DNA of 64,000 nt from the NCBI GenBank assembly GCA_034429745.1, contig DAOUFY010000014.1:1-64000 (forward strand), read 5' to 3'. Numbering within the stretch: position 1 is the first letter of the stretch; each line of letters opens with the position of its first letter. Made by a program: the position numbers and the translations under genes. Source of the stretch: JBAXBF01 sp034429745. Its GTDB lineage: Bacteria > Chloroflexota > Anaerolineae > Anaerolineales > DRKV01. Below, one piece after another: positions 26,598-35,253 of this stretch. The notes below the pieces were generated by a model, which was not told the origin of the DNA, did not search any database, and saw only the letters and a program-made list of their open reading frames with translations.

Positions 26598-28108
26598 GCA
26601 CCTTAATGGGTATTGATTTAGGGACAACCAGTCTAAAAGTGAGTATATTCTCAGAAAAAGGTGAGCTGCTGGCATCCCAATCGCGAGAATATCCCATTCT
26701 AGTGCCGCAGGATGGTTATGCCGAGCAGGACGCTCAAGCATGGTGGGAAGGGTTCATTAGTGCTTGCCAAACTTTAAGCAAAGAGCATGCAGAAGCTTTT
26801 TCGCAAGTGGCAGGCATTGGGCTTTGCGGTCAGATGCATACCCAAGTGTACCTAGATGAACATGACCAAATTCTGCGGACAGCAATTACTTGGATGGATC
26901 AGCGTTCAGCAGGAATTGTTGAGCGGATTAAGCAGGATGCCCAAGCTCGCGAATTGATCTTTCGCGAAACATCTAATGATATTACAACTACTTATACCGC
27001 ACCGCAGGTCAAATGGGTGCAGGAAAATCAGCCCGAAGTATGGAAAAAAGTACGCCATATCCTTGTTGCAAAGGATTTCCTGAAATACAAGCTGACGGGT
27101 GTTATGGCAACCGACTACGCTGAAGCTAGCGGCACGTTGGTTTTTGATGTGCAAAAGGAAGCTTGGTCGGAAGAAGCTTTTCGATTCTTTGGCATTCCTC
27201 AACCATTTTTTCCGGTTGTACTGCCTTCAGATGAAATCATCGGCAAGGTTTCTGAGGAAGTCAGCCATTTAACTGGTTTAAAAAGCGGTATTCCGGTGGT
27301 GAACGGTAGCTCAGACAACTCTGCTTCTGCATTAGGGGCAGGCATGGTGGAACCAGGTCAGGTTACCTTGATTATCGGCACTGCAGGGGTAATTACCGTC
27401 TGCTCCGATAAACCGTTGTTGGATACCTATCACCGCGTTTTATGCTGGCATTACTGTTTGCGGCGGCATTGGGCAACTTTGGGGATTATGCAAACTGCCG
27501 GCGAGTCGCTGGAATGGTTTAAGAATGCTTTCGATCAGCAAGAGGGTCCGCAGCAAATTTCTGGTGATATTTTCAACCGCTACAATCAAGCTGCCCAAAG
27601 TGTTCCTGAGGGTAGCGATGGGCTGATCTTTTTACCTTACCTAAACGGCGAGCGTACTCCTTATTGGGACCCAAGCGCGCGAGGCGTATTTTTTGGGATT
27701 AATCTTAAGACTACAAAAGCCCACTTTGTACGCGCTATTATGGAAGGCGTTTCTTTTGCTTTGCGCAATAATATCGAGACAGTTGAATCATTGGGGATTA
27801 AGATTAACGAGGTGCGCGCCGTTGGCGGCGGTTTGAAAAGCCCTGTGTGGCTTGAAATTCTTGGCAAAATTCTCAAAAGACCCATTGCAACGGTCTCAGT
27901 GCAGGATACTGCCAACTTAGGCAACATTTTGCTTTGCGGCCATGCCTTGGGGCTTTATCCATCCTATGAGGAAGCGGTAGCTAAGATGGTTTCAACCGAT
28001 AAAATGGTGAATTTCCCGCACGGTTCTGATTGCTACGAACGGCAATACCCCATTTTTTTGGGTTTATATCAACAGCTGAAGCCACTTTATGAAAAAGCTG
28101 CAGAATAA
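26594..28108 (+). CDS. FGGY-family carbohydrate kinase (xylulokinase-like)
   Basis: 504 aa, the usual length for FGGY kinases. The N-terminal phosphate motif is MGIDLGTTSLKVSIF. The substrate region contains GLCGQMHTQVYLD, AITWMDQRSAG and the FGGY-type phrase GIPVVNGSSDNSASALGAGM. The second family signature is in ERTPYWDPSARGVFFGI and the C-terminal VRAVGGGLKSPVWLEILGKIL. Overall it is XylB-like, but LsrK, FucK and RhaB belong to the same superfamily. It is translationally coupled to the upstream permease and probably phosphorylates the imported sugar, after which the FucA-like enzyme would cleave it. The true substrate is uncertain. Confidence 0.88.
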   Translation: MSTLMGIDLGTTSLKVSIFSEKGELLASQSREYPILVPQDGYAEQDAQAWWEGFISACQTLSKEHAEAFSQVAGIGLCGQMHTQVYLDEHDQILRTAITWMDQRSAGIVERIKQDAQARELIFRETSNDITTTYTAPQVKWVQENQPEVWKKVRHILVAKDFLKYKLTGVMATDYAEASGTLVFDVQKEAWSEEAFRFFGIPQPFFPVVLPSDEIIGKVSEEVSHLTGLKSGIPVVNGSSDNSASALGAGMVEPGQVTLIIGTAGVITVCSDKPLLDTYHRVLCWHYCLRRHWATLGIMQTAGESLEWFKNAFDQQEGPQQISGDIFNRYNQAAQSVPEGSDGLIFLPYLNGERTPYWDPSARGVFFGINLKTTKAHFVRAIMEGVSFALRNNIETVESLGIKINEVRAVGGGLKSPVWLEILGKILKRPIATVSVQDTANLGNILLCGHALGLYPSYEEAVAKMVSTDKMVNFPHGSDCYERQYPIFLGLYQQLKPLYEKAAE

Positions 28109-28167
28109 CGGAGCGGATCGGCGACAACAGTTTTATAAACATGGTTAGTGCATGAGAGAAAATTGCA

Positions 28168-29832
28168 ATGTCTATTCAGGAAGAAGCTGCAAGATGGTAT
28201 AACCAAGTCTATCGCAAATCGGTGGAAAAATTTCCAGAGCGCAAACCGCGCTTCAGTACCTCATTTGGAGAAGAAATTGCTCCTCTCTACTACCCTCAAG
28301 CTGAAGGAGAAGAGGCGAGCCGTCTCTATATGGAAAAGTTGGGCTTTCCCGGCGAGTACCCTTACACGCGTGGCGTACAACCGACAATGTACCGCAGCCG
28401 TTTATGGACAATGCGCCAGTACGCTGGTTTTGGTACAGCCGCAGAAGCCAACCAACGGTTTAAGTATCTGTTGGAACAGGGGCAAACCGGGCTTTCAATC
28501 GCTTTCGATTTGCCAACCCAGATCGGCTACGATTCGGATCATCCAATGGCGGATGGCGAGGTAGGCAGGGTTGGCGTAGCCATTGATACATTGCGGGATA
28601 TGGAGTGCTTGTTTGAGGGCATCCCTCTCGATAAAGTGTCAACGTCAATGACTATCAACACGACTGCTTCGATCCTTTTAGCTATGGTTATTGCGGTAGC
28701 AGAAAAGCAGGGCGTTTCACCGGCTGCCCTGGAGGGAACGATACAAAACGACATCCTCAAGGAGTATATTGCCCGCGGTACATATCGGTTTCCCCCAAAG
28801 CCGAGCATGCGCTTGATCACCGATATTTTAGCTTACTGTTCAAAAGAAGTGCCAAAATGGAATTCCATCTCGATTTCTGGGTATCACATTCGCGAGGCTG
28901 GCAGCAACGCGGTGCAGGAGGTGGCTTTTACGCTGGCAGATGGCATCGCTTATGTAGAAGCTGCCATTAAAGCGGGTTTGGCAGTGGATAGTTTTGCACC
29001 GCGTCTCTCGTTCTTCTTTGCTGCTCATAATAATTTGCTTGAGGAAGTGGCAAAATTCCGCGCTGCCCGCAGGTTGTGGGCGAAGATTATGAAAGAGCGG
29101 TTCAATGCAGGTCCAAAATCCCAAGTGTTGCGGTTTCACACACAGACTGCCGGCTCAACACTCACAGCACAGCAGCCGGATAACAATATTGTTCGTGTGG
29201 CTATTCAGACGCTGGCAGCTGTATTGGGGGGCACGCAATCGCTGCATACCAACTCACGTGACGAAGCCCTTTCTTTGCCTGCTGAAGATAGCGTGCGCAT
29301 TGCCCTGCGTACTCAGCAGATTGTGGCATATGAAAGCGGGGTGGCGGATACCATTGATCCTCTAGCCGGCTCTTATGCTGTGGAACATCTCACTGATCTA
29401 ATTGAAGAGAAGGCTGCCGCTTATATTGCTCATATTGATGAGCTAGGAGGGATGGTTGAAGCAATCGAAAGCGGCTATGTACAGCGCGAAATTCAAAAGA
29501 GTTCTTATCAAGTTCAGAAAGCGATAGAATCAGGTGAGATGGTTGTCGTGGGTTTGAATAAGTTCCAGATAGAGGAAGAACCGCCTGAAAATATTATGCG
29601 ATTAGACCCAGCTATCCAAGAAGCACAGATCGCAAGCATACAGCGCGTGAAAGCCGAACGCGACAAAAAAGAAGTGGAGCGCACTCTTGCAGCAGTAAGA
29701 GCCGCTGCCGCTTCTACGGAAAACCTGATGCCGCATATTCTCGCCGCTGTGAAAGCTTATGCCACGTTGGGTGAGATCGTAGATGAGCTGAAGGCGGTTT
29801 TTGGTGAACATAAAGAAACGATAATATTATAA
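28168..29832 (+). CDS. mcmA1: Methylmalonyl-CoA mutase, large (substrate-binding) subunit
   Basis: 554 aa TIM-barrel subunit that interconverts (R)-methylmalonyl-CoA and succinyl-CoA with adenosylcobalamin. The residues that set substrate choice match methylmalonyl-CoA mutase and not isobutyryl-CoA mutase: Tyr85 in RQYAGFG and Arg203 in ARGTYRFPP (Tyr89 and Arg207 in the Propionibacterium enzyme). His240 in SGYHIREAG corresponds to His244. [20 protein letters not shown] and [16 protein letters not shown] are further family blocks. The B12 domain is a separate gene starting 7 bp later. The cluster continues with MeaB and epimerase, giving a coherent propionate/succinate module. Confidence 0.95.
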   Translation: MSIQEEAARWYNQVYRKSVEKFPERKPRFSTSFGEEIAPLYYPQAEGEEASRLYMEKLGFPGEYPYTRGVQPTMYRSRLWTMRQYAGFGTAAEANQRFKYLLEQGQTGLSIAFDLPTQIGYDSDHPMADGEVGRVGVAIDTLRDMECLFEGIPLDKVSTSMTINTTASILLAMVIAVAEKQGVSPAALEGTIQNDILKEYIARGTYRFPPKPSMRLITDILAYCSKEVPKWNSISISGYHIREAGSNAVQEVAFTLADGIAYVEAAIKAGLAVDSFAPRLSFFFAAHNNLLEEVAKFRAARRLWAKIMKERFNAGPKSQVLRFHTQTAGSTLTAQQPDNNIVRVAIQTLAAVLGGTQSLHTNSRDEALSLPAEDSVRIALRTQQIVAYESGVADTIDPLAGSYAVEHLTDLIEEKAAAYIAHIDELGGMVEAIESGYVQREIQKSSYQVQKAIESGEMVVVGLNKFQIEEEPPENIMRLDPAIQEAQIASIQRVKAERDKKEVERTLAAVRAAAASTENLMPHILAAVKAYATLGEIVDELKAVFGEHKETIIL

Positions 29833-29839
29833 AAGGCTT

Positions 29840-30250
29840 ATGGAAAAGAAAATACGCGTTCTTATAGCCAAACCCGGCTTGGATGGGCACGATCGCGGTG
29901 CTAAATTCATCGCACAGGCATTGCGCGATGCCGGTATGGAAGTTATTTATACCGGCTTGCGCCAGACTCCAGCCTCGATTGTAGCGGCTGCCATTCAAGA
30001 GGATGTTGATGCCATTGGGCTTTCCATTCTTTCCGGTGCGCATAACACCCTGCTGCCGCGGGTAGCGCAACTGTTGAAAGAAAACGGCGCAGAGGACATT
30101 CTGCTCTTTGGCGGTGGAGTAATCCCTGCAGAGGATATTCCCTTCTTAAAAGAGCATGGGATACAAGAGGTCTTTACCCCGGGCGCATCCAGCAGCGAGA
30201 TCATCGAGTTTATTCGCACCCATGTGCGCCGCAAGCGCAGCGATGAATAA
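29840..30250 (+). CDS. mcmA2: Methylmalonyl-CoA mutase, cobalamin-binding subunit
   Basis: 136 aa B12-binding Rossmann domain. The cobalt-ligand motif D15-x-H17-x2-G20 ([12 protein letters not shown]) is present, followed by the second and third cofactor motifs SILSGAHN (S-x-L) and LLFGGGVIP. It is encoded apart from the large subunit, as in the two-chain mutases of archaea and many Chloroflexota. Its last 8 bases overlap the start of the MeaB gene. Alone it has no activity; it completes the active site of the large subunit. Confidence 0.95.
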   Translation: MEKKIRVLIAKPGLDGHDRGAKFIAQALRDAGMEVIYTGLRQTPASIVAAAIQEDVDAIGLSILSGAHNTLLPRVAQLLKENGAEDILLFGGGVIPAEDIPFLKEHGIQEVFTPGASSSEIIEFIRTHVRRKRSDE

Positions 30251-31196
30251 AGATGATTTTTTTCTGCCGAATGGCAAGCTTAATACCCGCCAATTGGCGC
30301 GCTTTATCTCATTGATCGAAAATAATCCCCAAGAAGCCCAAGCTGCTTTGGCGCAGCTGTATTGTGAAAATCATCAAGCTTTGTTGTTGGGCATCACTGG
30401 TCCGCCAGGGGTTGGCAAGAGCACCTTAACAGATGGATTAATTGCCCATTACCGAGCATTGGATAAAAAGGTGGCAGTCATTGCTGTAGATGCAAGCTCA
30501 CCCTTTACTGGGGGAGCTATTTTGGGCGATCGCATTCGCATGTCTTCACATGCCACTGATGCAGAGGTCTTCATCCGCAGTATGGGCAATCGCGGCAATT
30601 TGGGCGGATTAGCACCCGCTACCATGGATGTGATGAATCTGCTTACTTCCGTTGGCTTTGATGTGGTGCTGATTGAAACGGTAGGTGTTGGACAAACCGA
30701 AGTGGATATTATGCACTTAGTAGATACAGTGCTCTTAGTGCTTATGCCCGGGTTGGGAGATGAAGTTCAAGCTCTGAAAGCCGGCGTGATGGAGATCGCA
30801 GATATTTTTGTCATCAACAAAGCTGATAAACCCGGCGCACAGCAGCTGCAATCAGAAATTTCCATGCTGCTGAACTTAAAACAGGAACGGCTGACATGGA
30901 CCCCGCCAATTGTTGAAACTATTGCGACCGAAACGCGCGGCATAGAAGCGTTGACAGCTGCAATTTCCCGACATAGTGAATACCTAAACTCTCACCAAGC
31001 AGAAGAAAAACGACGTAAAAAGCAGCATCGGTTTCAGCGTATGGTGCAGCAAAAACTTTTTAACCTTGCTTTACGCTTTCTGCAAGATAATCAAGCTTAT
31101 CAGCAATGGGCGCAAGAGGCAAGTACAGCGGCTGTCAACCCTTACGCTGCCATGCAAGATTTTGAAAACCATATCATATTAAGATGGGAGGTTTAA
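30243..31196 (+). CDS. meaB: Methylmalonyl-CoA mutase-associated GTPase MeaB
   Basis: 317 aa G3E-family GTPase that protects and reloads the mutase with adenosylcobalamin. I chose the ATG at 30243; the frame is open further upstream, but that would lie wholly inside mcmA2. The P-loop is GPPGVGKST (53-61), followed by [22 protein letters not shown], the switch [12 protein letters not shown] and the guanine motif NKAD (in [10 protein letters not shown]). The basic C-terminal arm (about 260-317) is typical of the ArgK/MeaB dimerisation region. It is next to its client genes and overlaps mcmA2 by 8 bp. Confidence 0.95.
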   Translation: MNKDDFFLPNGKLNTRQLARFISLIENNPQEAQAALAQLYCENHQALLLGITGPPGVGKSTLTDGLIAHYRALDKKVAVIAVDASSPFTGGAILGDRIRMSSHATDAEVFIRSMGNRGNLGGLAPATMDVMNLLTSVGFDVVLIETVGVGQTEVDIMHLVDTVLLVLMPGLGDEVQALKAGVMEIADIFVINKADKPGAQQLQSEISMLLNLKQERLTWTPPIVETIATETRGIEALTAAISRHSEYLNSHQAEEKRRKKQHRFQRMVQQKLFNLALRFLQDNQAYQQWAQEASTAAVNPYAAMQDFENHIILRWEV

Positions 31197-31197
31197 A

Positions 31198-31608
31198 ATG
31201 GCGGTTAAAAAAATCAATCATATTGGTATTGCGGTTGAAAGCATTGCAGAGGTTGTGAAATTTTATAAAGAAAGCCTAGGGTTGAGTGTAGAAGGAGAAG
31301 AAGAAGTCACCGAACAAAAAGTCAAGGTCGTTTTTTTACCATTAGGTGAAACTCGGCTGGAATTGCTGGAACCTACTGCAGAAGATAGTCCGGTAAAAAA
31401 GTTTTTAGAAACGAAAGGTCCCGGAGTACATCACCTTGCTTTCGATGTAGATGATATTGAAGCAGAATTAGCGCGCCTAAAGGAGCAGGGGGCGCGTCTC
31501 ATTGATGAAAAACCGCGCCGTGGGGCTCATGGAACAAAAATTGCGTTTATCCATCCGAAGGAATCAAAGGGCGTATTAGTAGAGCTTACAGAACAAAATC
31601 ATGGCTAA
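31198..31608 (+). CDS. mce: Methylmalonyl-CoA epimerase
   Basis: 136 aa vicinal-oxygen-chelate (glyoxalase-fold) enzyme that converts (S)- to (R)-methylmalonyl-CoA. The metal ligands expected from the Propionibacterium enzyme are visible as H8 (KINHIGIAVES), H78 (GPGVHHLAFDV) and E129 (GVLVELTE). A strong GGGAGGT ribosome site overlaps the end of meaB, and the gap is 1 bp. It completes a four-gene module able to connect propionyl-CoA carboxylase (not in this window) to succinyl-CoA. Confidence 0.95.
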   Translation: MAVKKINHIGIAVESIAEVVKFYKESLGLSVEGEEEVTEQKVKVVFLPLGETRLELLEPTAEDSPVKKFLETKGPGVHHLAFDVDDIEAELARLKEQGARLIDEKPRRGAHGTKIAFIHPKESKGVLVELTEQNHG

Positions 31609-31620
31609 GTGGGTGAATCT

Positions 31621-32235
31621 ATGACTCAACCTTATATTATTGGTCGTTTGCTGCGGGCAAGCACAACCAGCTTCGTTGTTGGCTGCCAAGCTGGACAGCT
31701 TTCTATGCCTGCCCTAGGCGCGTTGGTGCGCGTGCCGGTGGAAGATGACTACCAAGTCTATGGAATCGTTCAGGATATTCATATTGACGACGACGGGTTG
31801 GTACGACAGTTAGTAACTGCAGCTCAGGTGGATGATTCTGTCATTGCCGATAATCGTTTTAACCGCAACGTTCCAATTGAGATGAGCGCCTTAGCAGTCG
31901 GTTACCGACACGGGGAAGAAATCTCACATTTGCTGCCGCCTCGCCCTCCCCTAAGTTTGGATGCCATTTACCTGTGCGATGATGAAGAAATTCGTGCTTT
32001 TACTAGCAGCCCGCGCTTTGGCTATTTTCGTCATTTGCTGCGGATGAAGGATGCGCCTTTAGCAGAGGTGTTAGCTGCACATTTCAAACTAGTGATTCAA
32101 GCCCAGCGTCAATCAAACCCACAATGGGTTAAAGCCGCGGTTCAGGAGATGATCACGCTTCTAAGAGATGACTACGCCACGTTAAGTTCTGTACTGAGTG
32201 CCTTAGGGGATGCATTGCCCTTTGATTTAAGTTAA
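31621..32235 (+). CDS. Uncharacterised protein with HAS-barrel-like N-terminus
   Basis: 204 aa. I chose the ATG at 31621, preceded by GGGTGA; a GTG at 31609 is the alternative. The N-terminal 90 residues look like the HAS-barrel found in HerA-type ATPases: a GRLLRASTTSFVVGC opening, then ALGALVRVPVEDDYQVYGIVQDI. No P-loop or nuclease motif follows, so it is not HerA itself. The C-terminal half (about 115-204) is helical (FRHLLRMKDAPLAEVLAAHF). It is placed directly behind the epimerase gene (12 bp) and may simply be co-transcribed. Function unknown; the domain call is my judgement from pattern only. Confidence 0.6.
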   Translation: MTQPYIIGRLLRASTTSFVVGCQAGQLSMPALGALVRVPVEDDYQVYGIVQDIHIDDDGLVRQLVTAAQVDDSVIADNRFNRNVPIEMSALAVGYRHGEEISHLLPPRPPLSLDAIYLCDDEEIRAFTSSPRFGYFRHLLRMKDAPLAEVLAAHFKLVIQAQRQSNPQWVKAAVQEMITLLRDDYATLSSVLSALGDALPFDLS

Positions 32236-32271
32236 TGTTGATTAGTTAATAAATTCAAAAGGAGACAAAAT

Positions 32272-32643
32272 ATGACGCAGGAGAGGGCTCAAATAATTAA
32301 TCATCGAGGCAAAGAGGTAGTTTGTATTGATTTGACGCAGCTTAATAGCAATAATGATATTTCTGTCATCCTTGATGAGGCTGCAGCATTGATCCGAACA
32401 GGTGCTTTGCATAGCAAATTGATTATGACCGACGTAACAAAGGCAAAATATACCAAAGAGACTGCTGAGCTCATGAAAGATTTCACCTCAAAGAATACGG
32501 ATTACGTAAAGGCTTCGGCAGTAGTAGGTGCTGAAGGAGTGCAGCTTATCCTAATGCAGACAATTATCTTCCTAACCCGGCGAGAATTAAAAACCTTCGA
32601 TAACCGTGAAGCGGCGCTAGATTGGCTAGTGTCAGTAGCATAG
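32272..32643 (+). CDS. Small STAS/SpoIIAA-like domain protein
   Basis: 123 aa. The alternating strand/helix pattern resembles the STAS/SEC14-like (SpoIIAA-like) family: an N-terminal strand (GKEVVCIDLTQL), a mid strand (LIMTDVTKAKYTKETAELM) and the closing RELKTFDNREAALDWLVS, a common ending of these proteins. AAGGAG lies before the ATG. Members of this family often occur near signalling genes, but nothing adjacent shows a partner; the mce-module genes lie upstream and hutH downstream. Role unknown. Confidence 0.65.
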   Translation: MTQERAQIINHRGKEVVCIDLTQLNSNNDISVILDEAAALIRTGALHSKLIMTDVTKAKYTKETAELMKDFTSKNTDYVKASAVVGAEGVQLILMQTIIFLTRRELKTFDNREAALDWLVSVA

Positions 32644-33055
32644 AGGAGTGTGTCCTCACCGCCGGCCCCTACCCTAGGAGTGGATCGGGGAAGTCCTCAT
32701 AATCCCTGACCGTTCTCCTAGAGCAGGAGAACGGATATGTAACTTCCTTCCCTCATTTTAGGAGAAGAGCCGTTGATGTGGGCAGAGAGGTTCAACCTTT
32801 CTCCCGGCTCCTTTCCTAAGACAGGAAAGGGGAGAGGTACTTTCTTCTCCTATGCGTGGACACGGGGAGCTAAGATGGGTTAATGTGTGTCTTTATAAGA
32901 CAATTATTTTTCTTGATAATGGTTTATAATTTGATATATGTGATACAATATTACAATTCTGGTTATGCAAAATTAAAGCTTTGCTCCTGCAAGATGCTTC
33001 ATGGGATAGGATAAATGAAGAGGATAATTCCAATCGAAATGTTTAATGAGGAAAT
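32644..33055 (+). repeat. 412-bp intergenic region with palindromic repeat debris and hutH promoter
   Basis: No gene is visible. The first 230 bases hold GC-richer palindromes unlike the surrounding DNA: a perfect 10-bp hairpin CCGTTCTCCT-agagc-AGGAGAACGG (32710-32734) and CTTTCCT-aagac-AGGAAAG near 32810-32830. These resemble, with heavy decay, the tandem palindromic units at 36717-37098. The last 170 bases are AT-rich leader DNA. An extended -10 element TGATACAAT at 32941-32949 is a possible promoter for hutH. Confidence 0.55.
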
Positions 33056-34579
33056 ATGACAATAATTTTAGATGGTTCATCTTTGACTATTGATAAGTTA
33101 GTACGCATTGCCCGACATGGTGAGCAGGTGAGTCTTCACCCGGATAGTCTTGCCCGCATTCAACGCTGCCGCGAGATGTTGGAAGAGAAGATCAATGCTC
33201 ATGAGATCATGTATGGCGTCAATACCGGCATTGGCGAATTTTCAGAAGTGGTGCTTACAGATGAGCAAGTGCAGCAGTTTCAACGCTACTTGATTTACAA
33301 CCACGCCGCGGGGATTGGTGATCCGGCTCCCTTGGAGTATGTGCGCGCAGCTATGGCAACCCGCATTAACGTTCATGCTCATGGAAACTCCGGCTGTCGG
33401 CCGGAAATTACTTTAACCTTAGTTGAGATGCTGAACAAGGGAGTAACGCCGGTTGTTTGTCAAAAAGGCTCTGTGGGTGCCTGCGGCGATCTGGCGCCGA
33501 TGGCTCAATTGGCTTTACTGCTTATGGGTGAGGGAGAAGCTTATTATCAAGGCGAGCGCATGCCGGGTAAGGTGGCTATGGAAAGGGCAGGAATTCCGAT
33601 CCCCGGTTTGGCTGCCCGTGACGGTTTAGCGACCATTAACGGTTCCACTTTGCTTACTTCAATGAGCGCTTTGCATCTCTATGATATGGATCGCTGGCTG
33701 CGGCAAGCAGAGATCGCTTGTGCCATGAGTCTTGAAGCTTTGCTAGCAAATCTCAAACCCTATGACGTGCGCGTGCATGAAGCCCGCGGCTTCGCCGGCG
33801 CAATACGCAGTGCAAAGGCAATCATGCAATGCATTGAAGGCAGCGATTTGCTCAGCGGCAAGATGAAGACAAAAGTCCAAGACGCCTATTCCATGCGTTC
33901 TTCTCCGCAAGTGATAGGTGCAGCACGAGATGCTATCGCCTACGCAAAATCGCAGGTTGAAATTGAGCTGAACGGTGTTGGCGACAACCCGATCTTTTTG
34001 CCTGAATACAAGCTGACTCTAACCGGCGCAAATTTTCAAGGTTCCCCTGTTTCTCTGCCCATGGATATGGCAGGGGCTGCAATAACGATGGTATGTGTGC
34101 TTTCTGAACGGCGTCTTAACCGCTTAACGAACCCGGCATTGAGTGTAGGATTACCAGCCTTTCTAACCAAAGGCGCGGGCATGTTCTCTGGTTTAATGCT
34201 TAGCCAATATACGGCAGATATGCTTATTGTCGAGCAGCGCATCCTCTCAGCGCCGGCAAGCATTGGCTCTATTCCAGCTGCAGCCGATCAGGAGGATTTC
34301 GTCTCGATGGGGATGAATACTGCGATTAAGAATGCCCAAATTTTAGAAAATGCTTACGGCATCCTAGGCATTGAATTTATGGCGGCTGCCCAAGCACTGG
34401 ATTTCCGTGAATTTACTCCCGGACGGGGTGTACAAACAGCCAAGCAGGTCATTCGCCGTTATGTTCCTCATTTAGATGAAGACCGTCCCTTATATATTGA
34501 TCACAATCGCATGATGGCGCTCGTAAAATCGGGTGAGATCTTGGAAGAGGTGGAAAAAGTCGTCGGCAGCTTAGCTTAA
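33056..34579 (+). CDS. hutH: Histidine ammonia-lyase-type aromatic amino acid lyase
   Basis: 507 aa enzyme of the MIO (methylidene-imidazolone) family, which deaminates L-histidine to urocanate. The active-site Tyr lies in MYGVNTGIGEF and the substrate-region His in IYNHAAGIGDP. The prosthetic-group triad, normally Ala-Ser-Gly, here reads Ala-Cys-Gly (GSVGACGDLAP), with Cys at residue 143, exactly the Ser143 position of the Pseudomonas enzyme. Other conserved parts are QDAYSMRSSPQVIGAARD and GDNPIFLPEY. GAGG precedes the ATG. Urocanase and imidazolonepropionase genes are absent nearby, but a cyclodeaminase-like gene converges on it, which supports histidine breakdown. Activity on another aromatic amino acid is possible. 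Confidence 0.88.
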   Translation: MTIILDGSSLTIDKLVRIARHGEQVSLHPDSLARIQRCREMLEEKINAHEIMYGVNTGIGEFSEVVLTDEQVQQFQRYLIYNHAAGIGDPAPLEYVRAAMATRINVHAHGNSGCRPEITLTLVEMLNKGVTPVVCQKGSVGACGDLAPMAQLALLLMGEGEAYYQGERMPGKVAMERAGIPIPGLAARDGLATINGSTLLTSMSALHLYDMDRWLRQAEIACAMSLEALLANLKPYDVRVHEARGFAGAIRSAKAIMQCIEGSDLLSGKMKTKVQDAYSMRSSPQVIGAARDAIAYAKSQVEIELNGVGDNPIFLPEYKLTLTGANFQGSPVSLPMDMAGAAITMVCVLSERRLNRLTNPALSVGLPAFLTKGAGMFSGLMLSQYTADMLIVEQRILSAPASIGSIPAAADQEDFVSMGMNTAIKNAQILENAYGILGIEFMAAAQALDFREFTPGRGVQTAKQVIRRYVPHLDEDRPLYIDHNRMMALVKSGEILEEVEKVVGSLA

Positions 34580-34598
34580 TTCCATGCAGCAGCTAAGC
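34569..34598. terminator. Hairpin between converging hutH and cyclodeaminase genes
   Basis: Perfect 8-base inverted repeat GCTTAGCT...AGCTAAGC with a 14-base loop, spanning the last codons of both converging genes. It could end transcription in both directions. There are no T-runs, so confidence is moderate. Confidence 0.45.
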
Positions 34599-35225
34599 GG
34601 CGCTGAGTTTCTGGCATACCTTGCTGAATACAGCTTCAGCTTTCGCAGTGCCTTCTTGGAGGAGGGCTTCCACAGCTAGCCGTTGCTGTTGGCAGAACTC
34701 TTTATCTTCAATGGCAGTTAGATTGATGAACACATTTAAGCTTGCCCCTTTGATGCCTGCCAAGGCGCATTGGGCAGCTACTCCTCCATCGCTGATGGCA
34801 TTGATATTGCCAATCTCCACGAGGGGGAGACATAGCTCAAGAATGGCTGCGCAAGTTTGAGCTGTTTTTAGCGGTGTGAGAGTGGCATTTTTTAAGGCAG
34901 TTTGGATGGCAGTTTGGCGTGCTGCTTTTTCTTCCTCACTGTCGCGGGGCATGCGGTAGGCTGCCATTACTTTGTCAAATGAAGCGGCATCTGCTTCCAT
35001 CAGCTGGGTACATTCTATCTGCAGCTGTTCCGCTTGGGCAAGGATTTGCTTCACTTGTTCCTCAACTTCAGCATACTTTTTCTTACCGATCGTAAGCCGG
35101 CACACCATTTGTACTAAGGCGGCGCCCATTGCCCCGCACGCAGCTGAAGCAGTACCTCCGCCGGGGGTAGGGGAATCGCTGGATAGCTGCTCTAAGAAAG
35201 ATTGAATGGGCGAATCATTATTCAT
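34593..35225 (-). CDS. Cyclodeaminase/cyclohydrolase family protein (FTCD C-terminal domain-like)
   Basis: 210 aa all-helical protein matching the stand-alone formimidoyltetrahydrofolate cyclodeaminase/FchA family. Markers are the N-terminal SPTPGGGTASAACGAMGAALVQMV and the folate-site helix region EIGNINAISDGGVAAQCALAGI (read in parts). In animals this domain is fused to a formiminotransferase; here it stands alone. It would convert 5-formimino-THF to 5,10-methenyl-THF with release of ammonia, the last step of one route of histidine degradation. The convergent position next to hutH (gap 13 bp) makes that pathway likely. Methenyl-THF cyclohydrolase activity is an alternative. Confidence 0.87.
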   Translation of the reverse strand: MNNDSPIQSFLEQLSSDSPTPGGGTASAACGAMGAALVQMVCRLTIGKKKYAEVEEQVKQILAQAEQLQIECTQLMEADAASFDKVMAAYRMPRDSEEEKAARQTAIQTALKNATLTPLKTAQTCAAILELCLPLVEIGNINAISDGGVAAQCALAGIKGASLNVFINLTAIEDKEFCQQQRLAVEALLQEGTAKAEAVFSKVCQKLSAA

Positions 35226-35253
35226 TATAGCCTCCTCGTTTAAAGTAAACAGC

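Noticed and set aside
34593..35225. Serine hydroxymethyltransferase or formiminotransferase alternative for the gene beside hutH
   Set aside because: The protein is all-helical with the cyclodeaminase SPTPGGG start and lacks any transferase domain.
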